From: Actinacidiphila fildesensis
GTDB taxonomy: Bacteria > Actinomycetota > Actinomycetes > Streptomycetales > Streptomycetaceae
Strand: one strand, 5' to 3'
DNA: 64,000 nucleotides
Assembly: GCF_042652185.1 (NCBI RefSeq)
Contig: NZ_JBHSIX010000003.1
The translations under genes and the position numbers were made by a program. Numbering within the stretch: the stretch's first letter is position 1; every line of letters begins with the position of its first letter. Shown here piece by piece: positions 8,141-16,422 of the stretch. Below the pieces are notes generated by a model that was not told the origin of the DNA, did not search any database, and saw only the letters and a program-made list of their open reading frames with translations.

Positions 8141-9545
8141 TCCGCAGCTGGTACCTGTCGGGAACGGGACCGCGGGCATCGCGGAGCCGGCGCTGCGGCC
8201 GTCGGCCCGGCGGCATCCGGGCCTGGACATTGTCCGCAATGCCCGGATCCACCGGGACGGACGCGAACTGGTGGTCCGTACCCGGGACGGGCGTGAGCGC
8301 CGCTACGCGACCGGCCCGGGCGGCATCGAACGCGCCGTCCATGTGGACGCGGTCGGGCCGTGGATCGACGGCAGCATGACGGTGCCGCCGCGTCCCGGCA
8401 CCTGGGGTTTCGTGGAGCTTCAGGACGGCGACGGCAGGCGCGTGCTGCGCATCGATGTGGAGCCGTGGCTTCCGGAGTCCCCGGTGCTGAGCGGAGTCCG
8501 CCCGGACCGTGACTTCCGGATCCTGGAACTGACCGGACTCGCCCCGCTGTTGAAGGACGCCGGTATTCCGGTGCGCACGGTGCGCGACCGCGAGGACGAG
8601 CTGGTTGCCCGGTCCGGGGCCGGGAACGCCACGTATGCGAACCCTGGCCGTCTGCTTCCCCGGTGGAACACCCTCGGCCGGGGGGCGGTGATGGCCGTCT
8701 GGTTCCTGGCCTTTGCCGTCGCGATCTTCCCGGTCGGGAATCCGCCGCGGGAACTGTGGGTCGTGACGGCGGCCGCTGCCCTGGTGATGCCGGTGCTGAA
8801 CCTCGCCGCACGGCTGCAGGCCCGGCTGCGTGAGCGCCGCGCCGATGTCCCTCCCGTCGAGTCGCGGATCGCCCCCGACCCGCTGCCCGGCTCGGGTGCG
8901 AGCGTACGGTTCTGCGCAACGGCGGCGGTCCGGGTGCAGGAACGCGACATCGTCCTGGTGGACAGCCTCGGGCGCGAGCGTTGGCTGGCGCGCTCGGGTC
9001 CGCACAGGGTGGCCGCACTGGTCCGGGTGCTGGAGAGCGCGAACGGGACACCGCTGGGCGTCGAGTTCCAGGGACCCGGCGGAGAAATCCGTGCCGTTCT
9101 GCCCTGGGAACCGTGGTTCGGCGGGCCGGAAGGCGAGGCGCGCTGGACACAGCTGCGGAGCTCCACCGGACGCGGCGTCAATGACCGTGTACAGGGCAAG
9201 AAGGAGCGGTGGCCCGCAAGCCCGGTGGGCCAGGCGGATGTCGGTCTGATGACGACCCTGCCAGCGGCCACCGCTCGTCAGGCCTCGCGGTTCCCGGCCA
9301 CCGTGCTCGGCGGCGGGGGCACCTGGCCGGTGCTCGGTATGGCGCTGCTCTCGCTGCTGGGGTGCGCCCGGATGATCGGCGGGCACCCCTCTGCCGGTGC
9401 GGCGGGCACGGCGCTCGGTTCGCTCGCCCTCTGCGGGATCCTCGTCCCCCTCGCCGCCCACAGCCTGCGCAGCCGCCTGCGACTCGACCGCCCGGCCCAG
9501 GGCCAGGCGCCGGACAACACTTCTCGACAGGAGCCACGTTCATGA
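8133..9545 (+). CDS. Membrane protein of unknown function in the type VII-like cassette
   Basis: 470 residues from the GTG at 8133, overlapping the previous stop by 8 bases. Two transmembrane segments lie near residues 186-226 (VMAVWFLAFAVAIF, ELWVVTAAAALVMPVLNL) and two more near 390-445 (GTWPVLGMALLSLLGCAR, LGSLALCGILVPLAAHSL). The soluble parts contain two related-looking beta-rich stretches, around residues 25-115 (RIHRDGRELVVRTRDGRERR) and around 255-340 (ERDIVLVDSLGRERWLARSG), so the protein may hold a duplicated domain, one copy before each membrane pair. I do not recognise the family. Position suggests a membrane partner of the WXG-domain protein. Confidence 0.6.
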   Translation: MTDPQLVPVGNGTAGIAEPALRPSARRHPGLDIVRNARIHRDGRELVVRTRDGRERRYATGPGGIERAVHVDAVGPWIDGSMTVPPRPGTWGFVELQDGDGRRVLRIDVEPWLPESPVLSGVRPDRDFRILELTGLAPLLKDAGIPVRTVRDREDELVARSGAGNATYANPGRLLPRWNTLGRGAVMAVWFLAFAVAIFPVGNPPRELWVVTAAAALVMPVLNLAARLQARLRERRADVPPVESRIAPDPLPGSGASVRFCATAAVRVQERDIVLVDSLGRERWLARSGPHRVAALVRVLESANGTPLGVEFQGPGGEIRAVLPWEPWFGGPEGEARWTQLRSSTGRGVNDRVQGKKERWPASPVGQADVGLMTTLPAATARQASRFPATVLGGGGTWPVLGMALLSLLGCARMIGGHPSAGAAGTALGSLALCGILVPLAAHSLRSRLRLDRPAQGQAPDNTSRQEPRS

Positions 9546-10141
9546 CACCGGCCGATTCGCCGAGTGACTACCAACTCCTGCTCCCGGACGGCTGGTTCCG
9601 GATCGACCTCGATCCGGAGCGGCGGGAGGGCGCGGTCGACGCGCTCGTGGAGCGGCAGTTCCGAGGGATCGACGATGCGCCGATCATCAAGCAGCAGGTG
9701 CGCGACGAGCTGCGCGGCCGGGCGCTGGAGGCGTACCGGAACGGCGGGATCGAGCTGTACATGAGCCTGCAGTCGGCCGGTGCGCTGACGGTTCCGGCGT
9801 CGCTGCTGGTCACGCTGGTGCCGCAGGAGAGCCTGGGGTCGGGGGTGCCGGTGGACGACCTGGCCGGGTTTCTGGCGGAGCGGGGTGGTCCTGACGGGTA
9901 CCAGGTGACGGTCGAGGACCTGCCGGCCGGTTCGTCGGTGCGGACCAGGGCCCGGACGGTTCCGGCGGCGGACGATCCGTCCGGCGGCGCGCTGCCGGTC
10001 ACGTCCGTGGACTATCACGTGCCGGTGCCGGGCTCGGAGGCGTATCTGCTGCTGTCGTTCTCCACGCCCCTCGACCCGATCGCCGACGCGATGGCGGATC
10101 TCTTCGACGCCGTGGCGCTGTCCCTGAAGTGGAGCGCATGA
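9542..10141 (+). CDS. Unknown cytosolic protein, first of a paralogous pair
   Basis: 199 residues from the ATG at 9542, overlapping the upstream stop (ATGA). No signal peptide or membrane segment. It begins with PDGWFRIDLDPE and ends in a strand-helix unit (VPGSEAYLLLSFSTPLDP, then AMADLFDAVALSLKW). The next gene has the same arrangement: a short 'W..L.L.P' opening, an 'LPAG..VR.R' middle and a final 'SW/SFSTP' strand followed by a helix ending in 'SLK/TLK'. I take them as paralogues. Function is unknown; an immunity- or chaperone-like role (compare EspG in ESX systems) is a guess from context. Confidence 0.6.
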   Translation: MTPADSPSDYQLLLPDGWFRIDLDPERREGAVDALVERQFRGIDDAPIIKQQVRDELRGRALEAYRNGGIELYMSLQSAGALTVPASLLVTLVPQESLGSGVPVDDLAGFLAERGGPDGYQVTVEDLPAGSSVRTRARTVPAADDPSGGALPVTSVDYHVPVPGSEAYLLLSFSTPLDPIADAMADLFDAVALSLKWSA

Positions 10142-10145
10142 GCCA

Positions 10146-10733
10146 GTGAACGACGACACGTGGAACGTCGGTATCGAATGTCCCGAGGACTGGATCCCGC
10201 TGCCCCTGGAGCCGGGCATCGACCTCGGCGCGTGGGCGCTGGAGCAGGCCGGGAAGCTCGCGGCGGCGCCGGCGGAGGTCGACGCCGACGCGCTCATGTA
10301 CGACCTGCGGGAGCGGGCCGCCGACAGCCGGGGGCGGGAGCCGGTGTTCGCGTTCGGGCTGTATCCGGAGGGGTTCGAGGAGGCGCTCGCGGTGCTGGAG
10401 GTGGATGTCGTCCACCCCGACGACAAGGTGCCGTCGATCACGCTGGACTGGATCACCGAGGTCTTCGCGACCGGTGACTTCCAGGAGCCGGAGGTGGAGC
10501 GGGCCGTGCTTCCGGCAGGGCCGGCCGTCCGCATCCGCCAGGGGCTGGCCGGCCGGGGGACCGGGCAGAGCGGTGAGCGCTCCCTGATGGAGACGGTCAC
10601 CTACGGCGTGCGGCCGCCCGGGATCGAGAGCGCGGTCATGGTCCTCGTCTCCTGGACGGCGCCCGGCCTCGCCGACCTGATGACGGCGGCGGCCGACCAG
10701 ATCGTCCACACCCTCAAGATCACGGCGACGTAA
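10146..10733 (+). CDS. Unknown cytosolic protein, second of a paralogous pair
   Basis: 195 residues from the GTG at 10146, 4 bases after the previous stop and the last gene of the cassette. Acidic, soluble, no cysteine cluster. It shares with its neighbour the opening (CPEDWIPLPLEPG), the central LPAGPAVRIRQ and the closing VLVSWTAPGLADL followed by QIVHTLKITAT. The similarity is read by eye and is weak but collinear. Like its neighbour it has no assigned function. Confidence 0.6.
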   Translation: MNDDTWNVGIECPEDWIPLPLEPGIDLGAWALEQAGKLAAAPAEVDADALMYDLRERAADSRGREPVFAFGLYPEGFEEALAVLEVDVVHPDDKVPSITLDWITEVFATGDFQEPEVERAVLPAGPAVRIRQGLAGRGTGQSGERSLMETVTYGVRPPGIESAVMVLVSWTAPGLADLMTAAADQIVHTLKITAT

Positions 10734-10754
10734 GGGTGTGACGCGAGGGCCGGG

Positions 10755-11129
10755 TCAGAAGGAGTACGGCCCGAAGCGGCCCCATGCGATCACCACGGCG
10801 AGGACCAGCAGAACGACCGACGGGAGGACCTCCTTCGCCGCGTCCTTCTTGCGGAGGTGGTAGTTCGCGGCGCCCGCCATCGTCACCGCGAGGCCGGCGG
10901 CGGCGATCGGGGTGAGGATCGGCGCTATGTCCGTCGCGGCCGGGAGGATCAGGCCGATCGCCCCGAGGACCTCGGCCGCGCCGATGAGCTTGACCATCCC
11001 GGCCGAGTAGTCGTTCACGAACTTCATCGTGCCGGCGAGCTTCTCCTTGGGCTGAGTGACCTTCATCAGTCCGGACGCGAGGAAGGCGGCGGCGAGAACG
11101 CCCTGCAGGACCCAGAGAACGGTGTTCAT
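10755..11129 (-). CDS. DoxX-like membrane protein
   Basis: 124 residues. The start at 11129 (MNTVLWVLQGVLAAAFLASG) follows a GGAAAGAG ribosome-binding site. Four hydrophobic helices (about 4-20, 45-62, 68-86, 98-115) and the early motif FLASGLMKVTQPKEKL are typical of the DoxX-like family, small inner-membrane proteins linked in other bacteria to redox or thiol stress. The gene diverges from a TetR regulator, with two inverted repeats between them, so it is probably that regulator's target. Confidence 0.85.
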   Translation of the reverse strand: MNTVLWVLQGVLAAAFLASGLMKVTQPKEKLAGTMKFVNDYSAGMVKLIGAAEVLGAIGLILPAATDIAPILTPIAAAGLAVTMAGAANYHLRKKDAAKEVLPSVVLLVLAVVIAWGRFGPYSF

Positions 11130-11159
11130 GGCGGGGACTCTTTCCGGGATGTGGGGACG

Positions 11160-11191
11160 AACCTGAGGCAACCCTCATGTTCCCTCAGGTT
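11160..11191. promoter_or_regulatory. Inverted repeat, candidate TetR operator (doxX side)
   Basis: AACCTGAGG (11160-11168) and CCTCAGGTT (11183-11191) are perfect 9-bp inverted arms separated by 14 bases. They lie 31 bases upstream of the doxX-like start. The half-site ACCTGAGG recurs in the second repeat at 11204-11233, which suggests that one protein binds both. Confidence 0.6.
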
Positions 11192-11203
11192 GAATACCGT
11201 ACC

Positions 11204-11233
11204 ACCGAACCTGAGGTATGCCTCCGGTTCGGT
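11204..11233. promoter_or_regulatory. Inverted repeat, candidate TetR operator (tetR side)
   Basis: ACCGAACC (11204-11211) and GGTTCGGT (11226-11233) are perfect outer arms; inside them GAGG, TATG, CCTC forms a nested palindrome, so 12 of 13 positions of each arm pair. It ends 12 bases before the TetR start codon and probably overlaps that gene's promoter, as expected for autoregulation. Confidence 0.6.
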
Positions 11234-11245
11234 AGACTGGCGGAC

Positions 11246-11923
11246 ATGTCCGACTCCGACCGCTCTCGCTGCCCGAAGCGTGTCCTGCGGCGCGACGCGC
11301 AGCGCAACCGCGACGCACTGATCGCGGTCGCCCGCACCGCCTTCGCGCAGGACGGCATCGACGCGCCGCTGGAGTCGATCGCCAAGCGCGCCGGGGTCGC
11401 CATCGGCACCCTCTACCGGCACTTCCCGACCCGGCTCGACGTCATCGAGGCGATCTTCGCCGAGAAGCTCGCCGAGTGGCTGGCGGCGGCCGAGCGCGGG
11501 GCCGCCGCCGAGGATCCCTGGGAAGGGTTCGCCGGGTATCTGGAGGACATGTGCGCGCTGCAGGCCGGCGACCGGGGGTTCAACGACCTGGCGTCCATGC
11601 GGCTGCCGTCGTCACCCGAGGTGGAACGGCTGCGGCTGCGCACCTTCGAGCTCAGCCGCGACATCCTGCACCGGGCCCAGCGGGCCGGCGCCGTACGCCC
11701 CGATCTCACGCCCGAGGACCTGGCCTTCCTCATCTGGTCGCAGGCGCGGATCACCCAGGCCACCCGGGAGGTCGCGCCGCGCGCCTGGCGGCGTCATCTC
11801 GCGCTGCTGCTCGACGGCTTCCGCGCCGAGCGCGCCCACCCGCTGCCCGAGCCCGCCCTGACGCCCACGCAGGTCGGCCTCGCCATGGCCGCTCTGGGTG
11901 GCAGCAGCTCCTGCCCCGGCTGA
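11246..11923 (+). CDS. TetR/AcrR family transcriptional regulator
   Basis: 225 residues from the ATG at 11246. The N-terminal helix-turn-helix is clear: RDALIAVARTAFAQDGIDAP then LESIAKRAGVAIGTLYRHFP (about residues 20-65). The C-terminal ligand-binding part resembles SbtR-like TetR C-domains (DMCALQAGDRGFNDLASMRL). Divergent to the DoxX-like gene, with two inverted repeats in the shared promoter region. I infer that it represses itself and doxX. The ligand cannot be read from sequence. Confidence 0.92.
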   Translation: MSDSDRSRCPKRVLRRDAQRNRDALIAVARTAFAQDGIDAPLESIAKRAGVAIGTLYRHFPTRLDVIEAIFAEKLAEWLAAAERGAAAEDPWEGFAGYLEDMCALQAGDRGFNDLASMRLPSSPEVERLRLRTFELSRDILHRAQRAGAVRPDLTPEDLAFLIWSQARITQATREVAPRAWRRHLALLLDGFRAERAHPLPEPALTPTQVGLAMAALGGSSSCPG

Positions 11924-12057
11924 CGCTCGCAACCGGCCGACGCCCCGCCACCGGCCGAAAGCGCTGCCCCGGACAGCGGCGCGCGCGGCCGGCACCGCGC
12001 TGACCTGTACCGTTGTACGACCCCTCGCTGCCGTACCGACTGTGAAGTGATTCCCCC

Positions 12058-13050
12058 GTGCCCATTCCCAAGGCTGAACTGCACCTCCACATCGAAGGCA
12101 CCCTGGAGCCGGAACTGGCCTTCGCGCTCGCCGCGCGCGGCGGGATCTCGCTGCCGTACGCCGACGCCGACGAGCTCCGCCGCGCCTACTCCTTCACGGA
12201 CCTGCAGTCCTTCCTGGACCTGTACTACGCGCTGATGGCCGTCCTGCGCACCGAGGAGGACTTCGCCGACCTGGCCGACGCCTATCTCGCGCGCGCCGCG
12301 GAACAGGGCGTACGGCACGCCGAGATCTTCTTCGACCCGCAGGCGCACACCGCGCGCGGCGTCGACATCGGCACCGTCGTCGAGGGGCTGTCCCGCGCGC
12401 TGGACGCCGGGCGGGAACGGCACGGCATCAGCACCCAGTTGATCATGTGTTTCCTGCGCGACGAGTCCGCGCAGTCCGCGCTGGACACCTTCGAGTCGGC
12501 CAAGCCGTACCTGTCCCGGATCTCCGCCGTCGGGCTGGACTCCGCCGAGGTCGGCAACCCGCCGTCGAAGTTCCGCGAGGTCTACGAGCGGGCCGCCGCC
12601 GAAGGGCTGCGCCGCGTCGCCCACGCGGGCGAGGAGGGCCCGCCGGCGTACATCTGGGAGGCCCTGGACGTGCTCGGCGTCGAGCGCGTCGACCACGGCC
12701 TGCGCTCCCTGGAGGACCCGGAGCTGGTCGCCCGGCTCGTCCGCGACCGCATCCCGCTCACGCTGTGCCCGCTCTCCAACGTCCGGCTGCGCTGCATCGA
12801 CCGCATCGAGGACCACCCGCTGCGCGCGATGCTCGACGCGGGTCTGCTGGCGACCGTCAACTCCGACGACCCCGCGTACTTCGGCGGGTACGCCGAGGAC
12901 AACTACGAGGCGGTCCGTGCCGCGCTCGGCCTGGACGACGAGACGGTGCGCGGGCTGGCCCGCAACTCCTTCGAGGCGGCTTTCCTCGACGGGGACGAGG
13001 CCCTGCGGGCGCGCTACCTCGCCGAGGTCGAGGCGTACGTCTTCGACTGA
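12058..13050 (+). CDS. Adenine/adenosine deaminase family protein (adenine deaminase type)
   Basis: 330 residues from the GTG at 12058. Zinc-dependent amidohydrolase of the adenosine deaminase superfamily. Zinc ligands are in AELHLHIEGTLEPEL (His9, His11); the catalytic block is HAGEEGP (His189, Glu192), then VERVDHGLRS and NSDDPAYFGGY (Asp270, Asp271). The segment EVGNPPSKFREVYERA is what I recall for the adenine deaminase branch (Aah1/PA0148-like) rather than classical adenosine deaminase, so the likely reaction is adenine to hypoxanthine in purine salvage. An adenosine substrate remains possible. Confidence 0.88.
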   Translation: MPIPKAELHLHIEGTLEPELAFALAARGGISLPYADADELRRAYSFTDLQSFLDLYYALMAVLRTEEDFADLADAYLARAAEQGVRHAEIFFDPQAHTARGVDIGTVVEGLSRALDAGRERHGISTQLIMCFLRDESAQSALDTFESAKPYLSRISAVGLDSAEVGNPPSKFREVYERAAAEGLRRVAHAGEEGPPAYIWEALDVLGVERVDHGLRSLEDPELVARLVRDRIPLTLCPLSNVRLRCIDRIEDHPLRAMLDAGLLATVNSDDPAYFGGYAEDNYEAVRAALGLDDETVRGLARNSFEAAFLDGDEALRARYLAEVEAYVFD

Positions 13051-13056
13051 TGACGT

Positions 13057-13095
13057 CGGCCCGGCCGGCGGCCCCTCGGAGCCGCGGCCGGGCCG
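13057..13095. terminator. Convergent hairpin terminator
   Basis: CGGCCCGGCCG (13057-13067) pairs with CGGCCGGGCCG (13085-13095) across a 17-base loop region. It lies between the stops of the convergent deaminase and acid phosphatase genes, so it probably ends both transcripts. There is no clear T-run, as is common in Streptomyces. Confidence 0.55.
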
Positions 13096-13133
13096 GACGG
13101 TGCGCCTAGGGCACGGCGCTTGCAGCAGGGCGC

Positions 13134-13937
13134 CTACGGCAGGAAGTACATGGGGTTGGGGAGCTTGAAGGTCTTGTCCCCGTAGCCGCCCTCGAGGTCG
13201 CTGTACTGGTCGCCGAAGTTGGCGACGATGTTGTAGCCGAGCGACTCGATGTGCTTGCGGGTGCCCGCCTTGTACTCGACCGTCGTGCAGGTCGCACCGC
13301 ACGGCAGGTAGGCCGGCGGGCTCGTCTTGTTCTTCAGGAAGAAGTGCGCGGCGTCGGCGGCCGGCTTGTAGCCCGCGACGGCGAGGTTGGCGGTGGACGG
13401 GTCACGCTGCGCCTCGGGGCGGCCGGTCAGGAAGAAGACCGTGATGCCGTGGTCCGAGGCCCAGTTGACCAGGTCCGGCATGCCGAAGACCGGCGCCATG
13501 TTCTTGGTGCGGATGTATGTGTCGTTGGTGGCGGGCGTGTAGTTGAAGCCCACCTCCAGCTCGTAGTTGTACGTGAGCAGCGTCGTGTCGTCGACGTCGA
13601 GGACGATCGCGGGCTTGGCGCCGTGCCCGTTCCCGTAGCTGTTCCCGTTTCCATGACCCTCGTGCCGCAGGGTGTCCTTGAGGTAGTCCTTCGCCTTGCT
13701 CTCGATGCCCGCGACCTGCTGCGCGTAGCTGCTCTGCGGCGACGCGTTGTGCTCACCGGCGGCGTCCACGGTGTCGCCGTAGTACGCCTTGATCTCGGTG
13801 ACGACGTTGGTGAGGTTGGGGATCTGCTTGTCGCTGCGCGGCACCGAGTTGCCGGCGGAGGCGCCGCCGATTCCGTAGAGGGTGGCGCCGACCGCAAGGG
13901 TCGCGGCGGTGAGCGCCAGGGCTCGGGTCCGGGGCAT
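13134..13937 (-). CDS. Secreted HAD-superfamily acid phosphatase (class B-like)
   Basis: 267 residues. It begins MPRTRALALTAATLAVGATL with a hydrophobic core ending near GGASAGN, a Sec-type signal peptide. HAD motif I is VLDVDDTTLLTYNYE (nucleophile Asp in DVDDT), motif II FFLTGRPEAQRD, and motif IV NFGDQYSDLEGGYG. This pattern matches the plant/bacterial acid phosphatase subfamily (HAD IIIB). A Gly/Asn/His-rich loop (GHGNGNSYGNGHG) precedes motif I. It probably releases phosphate from extracellular phosphomonoesters. It is convergent with the deaminase gene. Confidence 0.9.
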   Translation of the reverse strand: MPRTRALALTAATLAVGATLYGIGGASAGNSVPRSDKQIPNLTNVVTEIKAYYGDTVDAAGEHNASPQSSYAQQVAGIESKAKDYLKDTLRHEGHGNGNSYGNGHGAKPAIVLDVDDTTLLTYNYELEVGFNYTPATNDTYIRTKNMAPVFGMPDLVNWASDHGITVFFLTGRPEAQRDPSTANLAVAGYKPAADAAHFFLKNKTSPPAYLPCGATCTTVEYKAGTRKHIESLGYNIVANFGDQYSDLEGGYGDKTFKLPNPMYFLP

Positions 13938-14087
13938 GGCGGTGCTCCTTCACGTCATGTGCACGTCGGGTGATTCCGCGAACCTAGACCCATGATCATG
14001 GCTGGTCAAGGATGGTCTACGCGCGGGGATCCGGCGGATGCGGCACGGTGCCTGCGTGGTGCGGCCGTCCGGGCGTACGGTGAATCC

Positions 14088-15173
14088 ATGACTCAGCACG
14101 TACGCGGAGTAATCGCGCCTGGTAAGAACGAACCCGTTCGCGTCGAGACGATCCTGGTGCCGGATCCGGGGCCCGGCGAGGCCGTGGTCCAGGTACAGGC
14201 CTGCGGGGTGTGTCATACCGATCTGCACTACAAGCAGGGCGGGATCAACGACGAGTTCCCGTTCCTGCTCGGCCATGAGGCCTCCGGCATCGTGGAGTCG
14301 GTCGGCGAGGGGGTGACGGAGGTCGCACCCGGCGACTTCGTCGTCCTCAACTGGCGTGCGGTGTGCGGCCAGTGCCGCGCCTGTCTGCGCGGCCGTCCCC
14401 AGTACTGCTTCAACACGCACAACGCGAGCCGGAAGATGACGCTGGAGGACGGAACAGTGTTGTCCCCAGCTCTCGGCATCGGCGCGTTCGCCGAGAAGAC
14501 CCTGGTCGCGGCGGGGCAGTGTACGAAGGTGGACCCGGCGGTCTCCCCGGCGGTGGCCGGGCTGCTCGGCTGCGGTGTGATGGCGGGGATCGGCGCCGCG
14601 ATCAACACCGGCGGGGTCGGACGGGGCGACTCCGTCGCCGTCATCGGCTGCGGCGGCGTCGGGGACGCGGCCATCGCCGGGTCGCGGCTCGCGGGCGCCG
14701 GCCGGATCATCGCCGTCGACATCGACGACCGGAAGCTGGAGACGGCGCGGCGGATGGGCGCCACCCACACCGTCAACTCCCGCTCCACCGACCCGGTCGA
14801 GGCGATCCGGGAGCTGACCGGCGGCAATGGCGCGGATGTCGTCATCGAGGCGGTCGGCCACCCTGAGACGTACCAGCAGGCGTTCTACGCCCGTGACCTG
14901 GCGGGCACCGTCGTGCTGGTGGGTGTGCCCACGCCCGAAATGAAGCTGGAGCTGCCGCTGCTGGACGTCTTCGGGCGCGGCGGCGCACTCAAGTCGTCCT
15001 GGTACGGGGACTGCCTGCCGTCGCGGGACTTCCCGATGCTGATCGACCTCCATCTGCAGGGCCGCCTCGACCTGGGCGCCTTCGTGACCGAGACGATCGG
15101 GCTCGGCGACATCGAGAAGGCGTTCGCGCGGATGCACGAGGGCGACGTGCTGCGCTCGGTCGTGGTGTTCTGA
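14088..15173 (+). CDS. mscR: S-(hydroxymethyl)mycothiol dehydrogenase
   Basis: 361 residues from the ATG at 14088. Zinc-dependent class III-type alcohol dehydrogenase using NAD+ to oxidise the formaldehyde-mycothiol adduct, part of formaldehyde detoxification in actinobacteria. Catalytic zinc site: ACGVCHTDLHY and GHEASGIVESVGEGV. Structural zinc lobe: CGQCRACLRGRPQYC. Rossmann motif: VIGCGGVGDAAIAGSRLAGA. The opening VRGVIAPGKNEPVRVETI and SSWYGDCLPSRDFPML closely resemble mycothiol-dependent enzymes as I remember them. An MBL-fold partner often follows in other Streptomyces, but here the gene is followed by broken gene fragments. Confidence 0.9.
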   Translation: MTQHVRGVIAPGKNEPVRVETILVPDPGPGEAVVQVQACGVCHTDLHYKQGGINDEFPFLLGHEASGIVESVGEGVTEVAPGDFVVLNWRAVCGQCRACLRGRPQYCFNTHNASRKMTLEDGTVLSPALGIGAFAEKTLVAAGQCTKVDPAVSPAVAGLLGCGVMAGIGAAINTGGVGRGDSVAVIGCGGVGDAAIAGSRLAGAGRIIAVDIDDRKLETARRMGATHTVNSRSTDPVEAIRELTGGNGADVVIEAVGHPETYQQAFYARDLAGTVVLVGVPTPEMKLELPLLDVFGRGGALKSSWYGDCLPSRDFPMLIDLHLQGRLDLGAFVTETIGLGDIEKAFARMHEGDVLRSVVVF

Positions 15174-15179
15174 CGTCGT

Positions 15180-15335
15180 GCAGCGAGCCATGGGTGTCCG
15201 CCCACTTCCGGGCCCCGGGGTCGCCCTTGAGGTCGGCCGTCACCCCGGTGGTCCCGGTGACCTTGAAGGGAAAGCCGCCGGCCTGCCAGATCATGCTGTT
15301 GCGGTGCCGGCGTCCCCGGGGTCGGTGTAGGTGAT
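15180..15335 (-). pseudogene. Frameshifted remnant of an unrecognised gene
   Basis: On the minus strand one frame reads DPDNYITYTDPGDAG and then stops; the adjoining frame continues RNSMIWQAGGFPFKVTG, then TADLKGDPGARKWADTHG. Both halves look like real protein but need one frame change near 15300 to join. There is no start and no intact reading frame. I do not recognise the parent family. It lies directly downstream of mscR in opposite orientation. Confidence 0.45.
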
Positions 15336-15339
15336 GTAG

Positions 15340-15507
15340 TTGTCGGGGTCGGCCGCGTGGATCCTCTTCGACCTCGACCTCGGCGTCGGCGTCGACGTGG
15401 TCCACCCCTCGGCCGACCCCTCCGGGTACCGCTTGGTGGTCGTCCCCCGGGCTCTATCTGCTCTCGGCGGAGCACGCCGAGCGGCTGACCCGCTTCGTCG
15501 CGGACGC
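15340..15507 (+). pseudogene. Remnant of a GH42 beta-galactosidase, frameshifted
   Basis: The plus strand reads GVDVVHPSADPSGYRLVVVP and, after a one-base shift in the C-run near 15442, LYLLSAEHAERLTRFVADA. Together they match my memory of the trimerisation domain of GH42 beta-galactosidases ('VDVVHPSADLSGYRLVVVPALYL'). About 55 codons survive; the barrel and both ends are missing. At 15508 the sequence switches to a GH5 protein in the other frame, which makes a mosaic junction. Confidence 0.5.
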
Positions 15508-16422
15508 TACCAGGACATGACCCGCGGCCAGCTGTTCGCGGTGCTGCAGCAGCAGGCGTTCTTCATCACCACCGAGGGGCAGCACTTCACGGCGCCGCTG
15601 TGGGTGAGCGAGTTCGGCACCGGCACCGAGGAGAACGACCCCAAGGCGCGCGCCTGGTTCGCCAACTTCACCGACTTCCTCGCCACCAACGACACCGACT
15701 TCTCGTACTGGCCGGTGGTCGGCTGGAGCGGGAACGGCCAGGGCGACGCCTACGCGCTCGTGCGCTACGACGCGGCCGGGCACCGCTCGGGAATCCTCGA
15801 CGGCCCCGACTGGCGGTCCGCCGCCTGGAACCACCTGATCACCGCTCCCTCCCGGACCGGGCAGGTGGCGGTACCGGCCCGCTGGAACATGCTCGACCTG
15901 GACAACGCCGACGCCGTCCGGTCCCTGCGGATGCGCGGCGGGCCCGACTGGGACTCCGGAGCCCGCAAGGCCACGTGCCCCGACGGGCAGCGGCTGATCG
16001 GCCTGGCGCACACCGGGAACCGCGGTCTGTGCACCGACACCGGCGCCGGTGACCTGCGGTCGGCAGGCCCCGAGTACACGGTCGTCCGCGACGAGAGCTA
16101 CGTCCGCAGTGGCGACTGGGCGGGCGGCTACACCAAGCTCGAATGCCCGGCGGGACAGTTCCTCGACGGCTACAGCGTCCGCGGTGCCGCCGTCTCGGCG
16201 GCCCTGTGCGTCCCGGCGCGTGCCGCGCTGGGCACCGCCGGCCGCACCGTGTGGTTCGACCGGGGCGACAACCGCCCGGCCGGCGGTCCCGGCGGCGAGT
16301 TCGCGTCCGGGAACTACAAGGGGCAGTGCGCCACCGACGAGTACGCGGCCGGTATCGCCTACACCGGCCGCGTCGGCTCTCGCCGGACCCCGGATGCCCT
16401 GCTCTGCCGCAAGCTGGCCTGA
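15508..16422 (+). pseudogene. C-terminal fragment of a GH5 cellulase-type glycosidase
   Basis: The open frame from about 15508 (first internal ATG at 15517) gives about 303 residues. It includes LFAVLQQQAFFITTEG and then LWVSEFGTGTEE, where Glu at 15610-15612 is the GH5 catalytic nucleophile, and GWSGNGQGDAYALVRYD. A cysteine-containing C-terminal domain follows (TCPDGQRLIGLAHTGNRG, CPAGQFLDGYSVRG). The N-terminal half of the barrel with the acid/base Glu and any signal peptide is absent; in its place is a GH42 remnant. It is most likely a truncated, inactive cellulase gene, although the C-terminal domain is intact. Confidence 0.7.

Noticed and set aside
15340..16422. A single intact 360-residue gene
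   Set aside because: The first 55 codons belong to a different family (GH42-like) and the GH5 part lacks its N-terminal half, so it is a fused remnant.
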